Assembly (NCBI RefSeq): GCF_014648075.1
Contig: NZ_BMQK01000012.1
Span: forward strand, 124,001-188,000
Length of the DNA stretch: 64,000 bases
Origin: Streptomyces ruber
GTDB lineage: Bacteria; Actinomycetota; Actinomycetes; Streptomycetales; Streptomycetaceae
Direction: 5' to 3'
Shown piece by piece: positions 16,548-25,248 of the stretch. A program made the position numbers and the translations under genes. How positions within the stretch are numbered: position 1 is the stretch's first letter; each line of letters begins with the position of its first letter. The notes under the pieces were generated by a model. The model worked only from the letters and a program-made list of their open reading frames with translations. It did no database searches and was not told the origin of the DNA.

Positions 16548-18242
16548 TCAGGTCCGGCTCGCGGGCACGGTGTCCTTCGTCACCAGCGTGTTGTCGGACC
16601 AGCAGAGCCGGTAGAGGTCGACTTCGTCCAACAGGTCGCGGCCGGAACGGTAGAACTCGCAACGGGCGCCGGGCGGCCGGGGTGCGGACCGGGCCCGGTC
16701 AGGCGGGTAGGGGTAGGCGCGGGCCGGCAGCAGGGGGGCGAGTTCGGCGCGCGGCCGGCCGGTGGTCAGCTCGTCGAACCGGGAGGGCGGCAGCACGCTC
16801 GTCGTCAGTTGCCAGGCCAGGTAGACGGCGGCGGGCACGAAGAAGGCGGCTGCGACGACCGGCGCCGCGAAGGCGGCGACGGAGCGGCGGCGAGCGGCGC
16901 TCCGTGCGGAGGCGAGCCGCTGAGCGCTCTCCGGCGTGACGGCGTCCGTGTCGGGGGCCCGGGGAAGAGCGCTCCGGGACGGCAACGCGGACTCGGTGCG
17001 CCGCCCGAGGGTCCTGGCCTGTGTGGAAGGTGCCGTCCCGGGTTCCGGCGCCGGTGCCCTCCGGCGGGCCGTGGCCTGGTGCGGGAGGACGGCGGTGACG
17101 TGGAACCCGTCGCGATACGGACCGGCCCGCAAAGAGCCGCCGAGAACCGTCACCCGCTCCCTGAGTCCCGTCAGGCCGCGGCGGCCGACGCCGGATGCCG
17201 GGCCTCCGGGAGCGTGCGCCGGCCCGTCAGCAGGTGGAGCGGCATTCACGACGCTCACGCGGGTACGGGCGGCCTCGTGGGTGATCCGCACGCGGACCGC
17301 ACTGGCCGGTGCGTGTTTCACGGCGTTGGTGAGGGCCTCCTGCACCACCCGGTACAGCCCCCGTTCGACCAGCGGGGACAGCGTGGACGCCGTCCCGTGC
17401 TGCTCCCAGCGCACCGGTACTCCGGAGGCGACCGCCCGTGAGAGGAGGTCCTCGACGGTGTCGTTGACGGGCGGGCCCGCGCCGGTTTCCGTGCCGGGTG
17501 GGTCGTGCAGGACGGCGACGGTCTCCCGGAGCTGCTCCACGGCGTCCGCGATCGTCCCGCGCAGCTCGGCGAGGTCGGTGCGGTCCCGGTCGGTGAGGTC
17601 GGGGGAGAGTTCCAGGGCCCCGGCGCGCAGGGCGACCAGGCTCAGGGCGTGGCCGAGGGAGTCGTGCATGTCGGCCGCGATGTCCGCGCGTTCGGTCAGC
17701 CGCGCCCGCTCCGCGACCAGGTGCTGCCGCTCTTCCAGGCTCCGGGCCAGCCGCCAGCCCTCTTGGACGAGTTCGCGTCGGCCGCGCCAGTGCCGCCCGG
17801 CCAGCCAGGGCAGCAGGAGGGCGGCGGGCAGCACGGTCAGTGCGTAGAACCACCACACGGCCGGTGTCCGCAGTACCGCGCACGTCGCGAGATCGACCGC
17901 GAGGCATCCGGCGAGCAGCAGGAGCGGGCGCCGTGCCGCGGTGACACGTACGCCCAGCAGGCAGCTCAGGGCGGCCAGCGACAGGACGTGCGCGTTGCCG
18001 GGGGTCGCGGAGTCGGCCATGCCCAGCGCGCACAGCCCGTTGACCAGGACGACTGCGGTCCCCGGCCGGCGGCGGGACAGCGGTACGGCCACCGCCAGGA
18101 CGGACAGCGGGAGGAGCAGGTCCCAGACCGGCGAGGCCGTGCGCGCCTCCCGGAATCCGTAGCCGGTGGCGGCGGCGAGCACGCACCACAGGGCCACGTC
18201 GCCGAGCACGGATCTGGCCGGGAGTGTGCGCGGGTGCGGCAT
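16548..18242 (-). CDS. NarL-type sensor histidine kinase with C-terminal membrane extension
   Basis: A 564-residue kinase. Four to five hydrophobic segments in residues 10-150, then a dimerisation domain with phospho-acceptor H193 (RADIAADMHDSLGHALSLVA, HisKA_3) and an HATPase with N-box YRVVQEALTNAVKHA and G-box GRRGLTGLRERVTVLGG. After the ATPase, about 130 extra residues include a further hydrophobic helix (AAFAAPVVAAAFFVPAAVYL) and a soluble tail, unusual for this class, which normally ends after the ATPase. It follows the ABC permease on the same strand after a 130-bp gap; the response regulator is divergent beyond the ABC genes. It probably senses an envelope signal and controls the exporter. 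Confidence 0.88.
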   Translation of the reverse strand: MPHPRTLPARSVLGDVALWCVLAAATGYGFREARTASPVWDLLLPLSVLAVAVPLSRRRPGTAVVLVNGLCALGMADSATPGNAHVLSLAALSCLLGVRVTAARRPLLLLAGCLAVDLATCAVLRTPAVWWFYALTVLPAALLLPWLAGRHWRGRRELVQEGWRLARSLEERQHLVAERARLTERADIAADMHDSLGHALSLVALRAGALELSPDLTDRDRTDLAELRGTIADAVEQLRETVAVLHDPPGTETGAGPPVNDTVEDLLSRAVASGVPVRWEQHGTASTLSPLVERGLYRVVQEALTNAVKHAPASAVRVRITHEAARTRVSVVNAAPPADGPAHAPGGPASGVGRRGLTGLRERVTVLGGSLRAGPYRDGFHVTAVLPHQATARRRAPAPEPGTAPSTQARTLGRRTESALPSRSALPRAPDTDAVTPESAQRLASARSAARRRSVAAFAAPVVAAAFFVPAAVYLAWQLTTSVLPPSRFDELTTGRPRAELAPLLPARAYPYPPDRARSAPRPPGARCEFYRSGRDLLDEVDLYRLCWSDNTLVTKDTVPASRT

Positions 18243-18372
18243 GGCGCGTGGACCGTCCTTCCGATGGAGTCCTCACTGCTTCGGTCGATTCTGCGGGACG
18301 GGCCCGAACACCCGGCGAGGGAGGGGCGTGCGGAGGGTCGCCCGGGCTGGTTCCGACGTGTGGTCCGCCAGG

Positions 18373-19191
18373 TCAGGCGTCCCGGCGCCGCAGCACGTAG
18401 AGGCCGATCAGGTGTGCGGTCGCGGCCCACGCCGCCACGATCAGGACCGCCGTCGCCGGGGTGTACGGGGAACCGGCGCCGAGGCGCATGAAGTGCTCCC
18501 CGGATCCGTGCGGCAGGTGGTCGTTGACGTCCGCCAGCGCCGGTCCTCCGAGCCCCAGGAGCACACTCGGCAGCGCCCACAGGAGGGTGACGAGGATCGA
18601 GAGCGAGCCGGCCGGGTGTCGCGTGGCGAACGCCACCCCGACGGTCAGCACGGCGACCAGCGCCTGGTAGAGACCGATCGCCAGGACCTGCAGGAGGCCC
18701 GGGCCGGCCTCGAAGGAGGCGCGTCCGTCGAACGCCACCCAGGCCACCGCCGTGCCCAGGACGGCGAACATGGTGCCGGCGACGAACGCGACCACGGCCG
18801 CCACCAGTGCCTTCGCCGCCTGGATCAGATGCCGCCGGGGCACCGACAGCAGGGAGATGCGCACGCTCCCCGTCGAGTACTCGGAGGTGACCGCGACCGT
18901 GGCCAGGACGACGACGGCGAACTGGACCAGGACGGCGGAGGAGGCCGCCGCGTTCCCGACGGGCTGGACCGGGTGCTCGTTGATGCGGGCGATCGAGGCG
19001 TAGTAGTAGGTGAAGACAGCGGTGATCGCGAGGCCCGCCAGAAGGCAGAGGTAAGGGGCTCTGACGGAGAACAGTTTGGTCCATTCGGAGGCGATCGCCC
19101 CGGCGAAGCCACCGGGTGTGCCCCGGCCAGGGGTGTCGGGCGCAATCCGGGCCGGGTCCGCCCGCCCGCCGGGTGTCGTCGAGGTGGTCAA
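18373..19191 (-). CDS. ABC transporter permease (ABC-2 type)
   Basis: A 272-residue membrane protein with about six hydrophobic segments: SVRAPYLCLLAGLAITAVFT, VLVQFAVVVLATVAVTSEYS, AALVAAVVAF-type helix near VAAVVAFVAGTMFAVLGTAV, LLQVLAIGLYQALVAVLTVG, and AVLIVAAWAATAHLIGLYVL at the end. SEYSTGSVRISLLSVPRR after helix 2 is typical of ABC-2 permeases. I chose TTG 19191 because it overlaps the ATPase stop (TTGA) and the ATPase C-terminal codons (AAGGGGG) supply the ribosome site; the frame is open far upstream, but only as antisense of other genes. It partners the ATPase at 19188-20159, probably exporting a hydrophobic compound or peptide. Confidence 0.88.
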   Translation of the reverse strand: MTTSTTPGGRADPARIAPDTPGRGTPGGFAGAIASEWTKLFSVRAPYLCLLAGLAITAVFTYYYASIARINEHPVQPVGNAAASSAVLVQFAVVVLATVAVTSEYSTGSVRISLLSVPRRHLIQAAKALVAAVVAFVAGTMFAVLGTAVAWVAFDGRASFEAGPGLLQVLAIGLYQALVAVLTVGVAFATRHPAGSLSILVTLLWALPSVLLGLGGPALADVNDHLPHGSGEHFMRLGAGSPYTPATAVLIVAAWAATAHLIGLYVLRRRDA

Positions 19192-20159
19192 GGTCGTCCC
19201 CCTTCGTTCGGCACCGCGGCCGCGGTGGTCGTGTCCGTGCCGCTGCCGCCCGTCGTGTACTCGACGCTGCGTGCGGTCAGGTCCATGTACGCCTGCTCCA
19301 GCGAGACCCGGACGTCGCTCAACCGGTGCAGCCGGATGCGGCAGTGGTGGGCCAGGTCGCCGATCTCGGCGGCGGTGCGGCCCTCGACGGTGAGTTCGCC
19401 GGACGCGGACGTCTCGACGCTCACCCCGTCGGCCGTCACCAGCCGACGCACCAGCGCCGCCCTCTCCTCGGGGTCGGGCACCACGGCGCGCGCCGACGCG
19501 GGAGAGGCGGCAGCGAGGAACTCCGTCATGGACGTGTCGCTCAGCAGCCGGCCCCGTCCGATGACGACGAGGTGGTCGGCCGTCAGCTGCATCTCGCTCA
19601 TCAGGTGGCTGGAGAGGAACACGGTGCGTCCCTCCGCCGCCTGGTCCCGGACGAGCCGGCGGATCCACCGCACGCCGTCCGGGTCGAGGCCGTTGACCGG
19701 CTCGTCCAGGACGAGCACCGGCGGATCGCCGAGCAGGGCACCCGCCACCCCGAGCCGCCCGCTCATGCCGAGCGAGTAGGTGCCCGCCGGCCGGCGGGCC
19801 GCCTTGGCCAGGCCCACCGCCTCCAGCACCTCGTCCACGCGGCGTACCGGAATGCCGTTGGCCCGGGCCTGGGCGACGAGGTGCGTACGGCCCGACCGGG
19901 CTGGGTGGACGGCCCGGGCGTCCAGCATCGCGCCGACCGCGCACAGCGGCCGGCGCAGGGCCGCGTAGGGCCGGCCGGCGATCAGGGCCCGCCCCCGCGT
20001 GGGATGGTCCAGGCCCAGGATCATGCGCATCGTGGTGGACTTCCCGGCACCGTTGGGGCCGAGGAAGCCGGTCACACGGCCGGCCTGGACGTCGAACGTC
20101 AGCTCGTCCACGGCGAGGGTGCCGCCATAGCGTTTGGTGAGTCCTTCGAGGGTGATCAC
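19188..20159 (-). CDS. ABC transporter ATP-binding protein
   Basis: A 323-residue ABC ATPase of the drug-exporter (DrrA-like) class. Walker A GPNGAGKST at residues 34-42; signature region YSLGMSGRLGVAGALLGDP, where the usual LSxGxxQR is LGMSGRLG; Walker B PVLVLDEPVNGLDPDG; H-loop FLSSHLMSEM. The C-terminal ~100 residues form the accessory domain seen in this class. ATG 20159 starts the unit; the permease overlaps its stop. The response regulator gene is divergent 277 bp away, so the exporter is its likely target. Confidence 0.9.
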   Translation of the reverse strand: MITLEGLTKRYGGTLAVDELTFDVQAGRVTGFLGPNGAGKSTTMRMILGLDHPTRGRALIAGRPYAALRRPLCAVGAMLDARAVHPARSGRTHLVAQARANGIPVRRVDEVLEAVGLAKAARRPAGTYSLGMSGRLGVAGALLGDPPVLVLDEPVNGLDPDGVRWIRRLVRDQAAEGRTVFLSSHLMSEMQLTADHLVVIGRGRLLSDTSMTEFLAAASPASARAVVPDPEERAALVRRLVTADGVSVETSASGELTVEGRTAAEIGDLAHHCRIRLHRLSDVRVSLEQAYMDLTARSVEYTTGGSGTDTTTAAAVPNEGGRP

Positions 20160-20436
20160 GCAGTTCCTTCGTGTCGGTCACAGGCCGCGGACAGCGGGAC
20201 ACAGCACGCGGTGGGCCGACGGTGACGCGCACCGAACGACTCGGGCCGGGCCCGGCCCGGGGCGGGGCGGCCGCCTCGATTCCCGGACGAGAGCGAGGCT
20301 AGAAGTCCGCGGTGCCGGCGCCCATTGGTCGAACGGCAGCGGCGTCCTGCCCTTCGTCGGGGGTGTGCCCCGACCCGGGGCGGATCCGCGAGGGCTCGCC
20401 GTTCGCACGGCGGCGCGCCGCCCGTAGGCTCGCCGC

Positions 20437-21117
20437 GTGGAAGAGACGACACCGAGCAGCCGACCGGTCCGGGTCCTGGTGGCCGACGACGAGGCGATGG
20501 TCCGGGCGGGTGTGCGGGCCATCCTGGCCAGGGACCCGCACGTCGAGGTGGTCGCCGAGGCGGGTGACGGGCACGAGGCCATCGCGCTCACCCGCCGGCA
20601 CCGGCCGGACGTGGTCCTGCTGGACATCCAGATGCCCAACCTGGACGGGCTGACAGCGGTGACGCGACTCCACCGGGAGCCCACGGCGGTCGGTGTGATC
20701 ATGCTGACGACCTTCGGGCAGGACGACTACGTCACCCGCGCCCTGGAGGAGGGCGCCGACGGCTTCCTGCTGAAGGCGGACGATCCGAGGGAACTGCTCA
20801 ACGGGGTACGGGCGGTGGGCGCCGGCGGGGCCTACCTCTCCCCGCGAGTCGCCGGCCGGGTCATCGCCGGGCTGCGCGCGCACCGTGCGGCACACCCGCA
20901 CCGCTCGCTGGAACGACTCACGCAACGGGAGCGCGAGGTGCTCGCCGGACTCGGGGCGGGACTGTCCAACGCGGAGATCGCAAGCCAACTGCACCTGGTC
21001 GAGGGCACGGTGAAAGCGCACGTCAGCGCGGTGCTCGCGAAGCTGGGCGCGCGCAACCGGGTGGAGGCGGCCATCGCCGCGTACGAAGCCGGCCTGGTCC
21101 CGCCACACCGTGACTGA
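20437..21117 (+). CDS. NarL/LuxR-family response regulator
   Basis: A 226-residue response regulator. The receiver domain has the acidic pair in VLVADDEAMVRAG, phospho-acceptor D63 (VVLLDIQMPNLDG), the Thr in MLTTFG and Lys in FLLKADDP. The C-terminal LuxR-type HTH (LTQREREVLAGLGAGLSNAE followed by VEGTVKAHVSAVLAKLGARN) has recognition helix GTVKAHVSAVL. GTG 20437 is the start. It is divergent from the ABC exporter whose operon ends with the histidine kinase, so the three form one signalling and export module. Confidence 0.93.
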   Translation: MEETTPSSRPVRVLVADDEAMVRAGVRAILARDPHVEVVAEAGDGHEAIALTRRHRPDVVLLDIQMPNLDGLTAVTRLHREPTAVGVIMLTTFGQDDYVTRALEEGADGFLLKADDPRELLNGVRAVGAGGAYLSPRVAGRVIAGLRAHRAAHPHRSLERLTQREREVLAGLGAGLSNAEIASQLHLVEGTVKAHVSAVLAKLGARNRVEAAIAAYEAGLVPPHRD

Positions 21118-21635
21118 CCCGAAGCAACGTCGTCCATGTACTCAGAGCATCGACATTCGGCCCGGCCTCGAACCTCTCGTTCTGCCGGTGATCGACTGAT
21201 GAGATCCAGCTCATGACTACTTCTGCTTTGGGCGGCGCGGCGGCAGGACCGCCACCGTGGGTTGCCTGCGCGCTCTGCTGGGTGCCGACGTGACCGTGGT
21301 CCCGGGACTCAGGGGCCGGACTCTTGCCGGCACGCTACTGATTGGCGATCGCCGCTTCCGGATCGTCCGCCAGCTGGGCACGACGCCGAACGCCAGGGTC
21401 GGGATCGCGGAGGTCGGTGGCAGACAAGAGGTCTGGCGGCTCCCGGCCGGTCAGCTGCAGGCCGGCTACGACGAGACGTTCCGTGGCTGGTGGCTCAACA
21501 TGCTGAGGCTGCCACGTATCCGGGTTCCCGGGCACCCGGAAGACCTATCTTCCTGTCGCCGACGGCCGGCCCCTTGCTGACCTGCAGTCACAAGGCGTGG
21601 AGGTACTCGTCAACGTCGGCTCATGTCCTTGCACA
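21118..21635. other. Intergenic stretch, possible small ORF
   Basis: A plus-strand frame 21257-21580 has protein-like stretches (TLAGTLLIGDRRFRIVRQLG, RQEVWRLPAGQLQAGYDETF) but no ribosome site and no family I recognise; it may be a gene remnant. No other feature is seen. Confidence 0.35.
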
Positions 21636-22130
21636 TCAACACGTAGCTCTCCACGATCCCGGCATCCCCCTGCCCAACATCCTGATCATCGACGGCATCA
21701 GCAGCAATGTCGGCCATGAAGGCGTCGGCCTAGAACGCCCGTATGAGGCCAGGACGTTGTTGACGGGCGAGCCGTTCTCTTCGCGATCTGCGTGCTCGCG
21801 GGCGTCGATGAGTTCGTCCCAGTGTGCGGCGGTCCAGGCGTAGACGTCCAGGAGGACGGCGAGGAGGCTGTGGCCGAGGGGGGTGAGGCTGTAGCCCGGG
21901 GAGTCCGCGTCGGCGTCACGGGTGATGAATCCGTCGCGTTCGAGGGAGCGCAGTGCTCGGGTCAGCTCTTCGGGGCTCGTTCTCGGCAGTGCCCCGCGCA
22001 ACTCGCCGAACGGCTGGGCTCCCTCGCCGAGCAGGCGCATGACCAACGGCGCCCACTTGTTCTGCATCCGGATCGGCAGCATCGAGGAGGGGCACAGCTC
22101 GTCGAACGTCTCGGGTGAGAGCCGGCGCAC
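21636..22130 (-). CDS. HxlR-family transcriptional regulator
   Basis: From GTG 22130 a protein of about 164 residues: SPETFDELCPSSMLPIRMQN then KWAPLVMRLLGEGAQPFGEL, with the winged-helix region TSPEELTRALRSLERDGFIT followed by the wing (DADSPGYSLTPLGHSLLAVL). This is the HxlR/MarR-like pattern; the family's usual N-terminal Cys is present (ELCPSS), as in redox- or aldehyde-sensing members. The frame is open to 22967, but that part is antisense to the neighbouring gene. The last ~25 residues look out of character. It is divergent from an NAD(P)-binding protein gene with 54 bp between, a classic HxlR and target layout. Confidence 0.78.
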   Translation of the reverse strand: MRRLSPETFDELCPSSMLPIRMQNKWAPLVMRLLGEGAQPFGELRGALPRTSPEELTRALRSLERDGFITRDADADSPGYSLTPLGHSLLAVLLDVYAWTAAHWDELIDAREHADREENGSPVNNVLASYGRSRPTPSWPTLLLMPSMIRMLGRGMPGSWRATC

Positions 22131-22184
22131 AGCCCAAGCGCAGGTACCCGAGCGGTAACCGGGGGCCCGCCTCGCGTCGAGCCC

Positions 22185-22817
22185 ATGACGAGGATCGCGA
22201 TCTTCGGAGCAGGCGGCAGGAGCGGCAGCGCCGCGGTGGCCGAGGCGACCGCACGCGGGCACGGCGTGACGTCGTCGAGAAGCGCTGACGCGGACATAGC
22301 CGACCCGGAAGCAGTGGCACGGGCCGCATCGGGTCCCGATGTTGCGATCGCGGCCGTGGCGCCCGCTGAGGCTGACCCGGGGAACTACTTCGGGGCCGCG
22401 GCGAACGGCTTGGTGACCGGTCTGCTGAACGCGGAGGTCACCCGGTTGGTCTGGGTGAGCATCGCCTCGTTGCTGCCCGACGCCTCCGGCGTCCCGGCCG
22501 TCGACACCGACGGTTCTCCGGCGGCGTACCGGCCGTTCTCCTTGGGGCACCGCCTCGCGTTGGGGGTGATCGGCGCCTCCGGCCCGCGGTGGGCCGCCGT
22601 GAGTCCCGCAGGAGACTTCGGCCCGGACACGTCGTCCGTCGGCGGATACGCCCTCACCGAGGTCGGGGACCTGGCCAGCCGCATCAGCCGCGCTGACCAT
22701 GCCCGCGCGCTGGTCGACCCGGCCGAGCGGTCCGGCCTGCCCCGCGAGCATGTCGGCGTGCTCCCGCTGTCGCCCGACGAGAAGGCATCCGTTGTTCGCG
22801 GGGAAGGCCACCGGTGA
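22185..22817 (+). CDS. NAD(P)H-binding (atypical SDR) protein
   Basis: A 210-residue Rossmann protein starting MTRIAIFGAGGRSGSAAVAE, with the GxGGxxG dinucleotide loop at residues 8-14, as in NAD(P)H-binding atypical SDRs related to NmrA and YwnB. There is no YxxxK catalytic pair; members often act as redox sensors or quinone reductases. ATG 22185 faces the HxlR gene across 54 bp, so the pair is likely co-regulated. The downstream end (ASVVRGEGHR) runs straight into IS481 debris with a 4-bp overlap, so the C-terminus may have been altered by that insertion. Confidence 0.75.
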   Translation: MTRIAIFGAGGRSGSAAVAEATARGHGVTSSRSADADIADPEAVARAASGPDVAIAAVAPAEADPGNYFGAAANGLVTGLLNAEVTRLVWVSIASLLPDASGVPAVDTDGSPAAYRPFSLGHRLALGVIGASGPRWAAVSPAGDFGPDTSSVGGYALTEVGDLASRISRADHARALVDPAERSGLPREHVGVLPLSPDEKASVVRGEGHR

Positions 22818-22995
22818 CCCACCGCGACGCGCCCCTGTGGCCGAGGGGTGCCGTCTCGTCCGATCGAGCGCTGCACGAGCCGGCCGATCGCCCACGTGGC
22901 CGCGGAGATGGGCATCTCCCGCGCCTGCGCAGCCAAGTGGGTGACCGTTCCCGCCGTCACGGTGCACTCGGTCCTTGGTCGCGCGATCCGCTGAT
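22814..22995 (+). pseudogene. IS481-family transposase N-terminal relic
   Basis: GTG 22814 starts THRDAPL, the usual first residues of Streptomyces IS481 transposases (compare HRNAPL at 58084). After a frame change, RPIAHVAAEMGISRACAAKW encodes the first HTH. Nothing of the catalytic core remains; IS5-type debris begins right after. Confidence 0.6.
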
Positions 22996-23790
22996 CAAGG
23001 CGGGCATGTCGCCGGGCGAAGTGCTGGCCCTGAGCACGACCTGCGGGAGATCGTGAACGCGATCCTCTACGTGGACCGCACCGGGGTGCAGTGGCGCTAC
23101 CTGCCGCACGACTCCCCGCCCTGGGAAACGGTCTACGGCTCCTTCGCGAAGTGGCAGCAGGAGGGGTGTTCGCCGAGCTCAACGGCCTGCTGCGGGAGCT
23201 CGTGCGGCAGCGGGAGGGCCGGAGGGCGGAGCCGTCGGCCTGCGTGGTCGACGCGCGGAGCGTGAGGACCGCCACCTCCGTCCCCGCCGCCGGCCAGGGC
23301 ACGGACGCGGGCAGAAAGATCGTGGGCAGGAAGCGCAGCGTCGTGACCGACACGCTCGGTCTCCTCCTGGCGGTGCCGGTCACGGTGGCCGGTGCAGGAC
23401 TCCGTGGCCGGCACCCGCCTGCTCGACCAGGTCGCCGCCGGCCATCCCGGCATCCGCAAGGTCTGGGCCGACGGCGGCTACCGCCGGCACCTCGTCGGGC
23501 ATGCCGCCGTCCTCGGCGACGACATGGAGATCGTCGCCCGCACCCCCGGGGCCAGGGGCTTCACCCCGCTGCCGAAGCGCTGGGCGTGGAGCGGACCTAC
23601 GGCTGGCTGATGCTCCACCGCCGCCTGGCCCACGACTACGAGACCCGCCCGGCCCGCTCCGAGGCCTTGATCCACGTGGCCATGACCGACCTCATGGCCC
23701 GCCGCCTCACCGGCGAGACCGCGATCTCCTGGCGCGACCCGATGTCACTGGATCAGATACGCATCACGGGACGAAACGACGAGAGAAGGC
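22996..23790 (+). pseudogene. IS5-family transposase, multiply frameshifted
   Basis: Pieces in three frames: LREIVNAILYVDRTGVQWRY and WETVYGSFAKWQQEG; VFAELNGLLRELVRQREGRR and SACVVDARSVRTATSVPAAG (first Asp), KRSVVTDTLGLLLAVPVTVA; then VWADGGYRRHLVGHAAVLGD (second Asp); and finally VERTYGWLMLHRRLAHDYET (Glu) to LDQIRITG. All three catalytic positions can be recognised but in different frames, so it is inactive. It ends about 20 bp before the stop of the flavin monooxygenase gene on the other strand and marks the left edge of the biosynthetic cluster. Confidence 0.8.
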
Positions 23791-23811
23791 GACCTCTGAA
23801 CGGGCGCCGCC

Positions 23812-25221
23812 TCAGCGCGTGCGACGGTGAAGGGAGGGCCGGTGACATCCGGAGAGCGTACCGGGACCGCGGGAGAGTGCCGCCCAGGTTGCGCCCGCGG
23901 CGACCGCACCGGCCGCCGCCGCGGCCAACGCCATCGTCCGGTCCTGCCGCCTGGCCTGGAGCAGGGCGTCGGCGTAAGGCGTCGTGGTGTGGGAGACGAG
24001 TGTGTACAGGGGCACCCACCGCTCGGGGAACAGGCGGTTCAGGGTGATGTCCGCCCGCCACCGGAGGAGGCGCCCGACCGTCCGCATCCCGTCACGGAAC
24101 TCGGCGAAGTTCTGCTCCGAGAGGTCGGCGAGGACATCCGTATGCCGTTTACGCCGCCACTGGAAGTGCGCGAAGGCTCCGCCGACATCCCTGGGCGAGG
24201 CCGACAGACACTGGTCGAGCACCACGCAGTCCTCCAGGGCGGCGTTCATGCCCTGACCGTAGAACGGGTAGACGGCGTGTGCCGCGTCACCGATCAGCAC
24301 GATCCCGTCCCGGTGGTACCACGGCCTGGTGCGGACGGTGACGAGCTGCCCGTTCGGCCGTGAGAGGAACTGCGCCGGCAACTCGGGAACCAGCGCCTCG
24401 ATCTCCGGGAACGTCGAGCCGAAGAACTGCCGGACCGTGCTGCTCGTGGTGAGCGAGGAGAAGCTGGGCTCTCCCTCGTGGGCCAGGAAGAGGGTGGCGG
24501 TCAGTGACCCGTCGCGGTTGGGATGAGCGACGACGAGACCGCTCGGCCGCGGCCACACGTGCAGCGCGTTCAGGTCGAGGCGCGGTGTGACGCACGCGGA
24601 GGCAGGAATGGTCAGCTCCTTGTGCCCCCAGGCGAGGAACTGCTGGCTGTAGTCGGCCCTTTCGCCGTGCTGCATGGCGCGTCGCACCGCCGAGAACGCG
24701 CCGTCGGCTCCCACGACGAGATCGGCCTCGACGGGACGGACGGTGCCGTCCCGCCCCTCGGCGAACCGCAGGACGATCGGTTTCGGGCCCTTGGCCAGGC
24801 CGACGAAGCGGGACCGGAAGAAGAGACGCACACCCGGGTGTGCCGCGGCACGTGCGAGCAGGGCCGTGTTCAGGTCCCTGCGCCGCACGGCGTACAGGAT
24901 CTCGTCCGGGGTGACACCGTACGGCTGCCACCGGTCGCCACCGCGTTCCCGGTGGATGAGCCGTCCCCGCATCGGGACCGACAGAGCCAGGACGGTGTCC
25001 CGGAGGCCGACCGTGCCGAGGGCGTACAGCGCACGGGCCGACATGCCGAGGTTGATCGACCTGTCGTCTCCGGGTGTGTCCTCATGCCTGGGGTCGGCGC
25101 GTTGCTCGTGCAGGCGGACGGCGAAGCCGCGTCCGGCCAGCATGATCGCCATGAGTGTGCCGGCCAGCCCGGCACCGACCACCACAGCCGTGCGCGCACC
25201 GCTGAGGGAGGGGCCGGTCAT
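23812..25221 (-). CDS. FAD-dependent monooxygenase, kynurenine 3-monooxygenase-like
   Basis: A 469-residue flavin hydroxylase. FAD-binding GAGLAG at residues 16-21 (VVVGAGLAGTLMAIMLAGRG); DRSINLGMSARALYALGTVG is a kynurenine-3-monooxygenase hallmark; DG motif VVGADGAFSAVR; second FAD motif VLIGDAAHAVYPFYGQGMNA, again KMO-like; then RLFPERWVPLYTLVSHTTTP. A C-terminal Ala-rich hydrophobic stretch (ALAAAAAGAVAAGATWAAL) resembles the membrane anchor of eukaryotic KMO. KMO adds a hydroxyl ortho to the aniline nitrogen of kynurenine; here it may hydroxylate kynurenine or a related aromatic precursor. It is the last gene of the leftward operon, 27 bp after the amidinotransferase stop. Confidence 0.82.
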   Translation of the reverse strand: MTGPSLSGARTAVVVGAGLAGTLMAIMLAGRGFAVRLHEQRADPRHEDTPGDDRSINLGMSARALYALGTVGLRDTVLALSVPMRGRLIHRERGGDRWQPYGVTPDEILYAVRRRDLNTALLARAAAHPGVRLFFRSRFVGLAKGPKPIVLRFAEGRDGTVRPVEADLVVGADGAFSAVRRAMQHGERADYSQQFLAWGHKELTIPASACVTPRLDLNALHVWPRPSGLVVAHPNRDGSLTATLFLAHEGEPSFSSLTTSSTVRQFFGSTFPEIEALVPELPAQFLSRPNGQLVTVRTRPWYHRDGIVLIGDAAHAVYPFYGQGMNAALEDCVVLDQCLSASPRDVGGAFAHFQWRRKRHTDVLADLSEQNFAEFRDGMRTVGRLLRWRADITLNRLFPERWVPLYTLVSHTTTPYADALLQARRQDRTMALAAAAAGAVAAGATWAALSRGPGTLSGCHRPSLHRRTR

Positions 25222-25248
25222 ACGACGCTGCTCCGCCCGCCGGGACGT

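Noticed and set aside
18373..20232. A 619-residue minus-strand open frame covering the ABC permease
   Set aside because: The N-terminal 347 codons are out of frame with the ATPase gene; the permease starts at TTG 19191.
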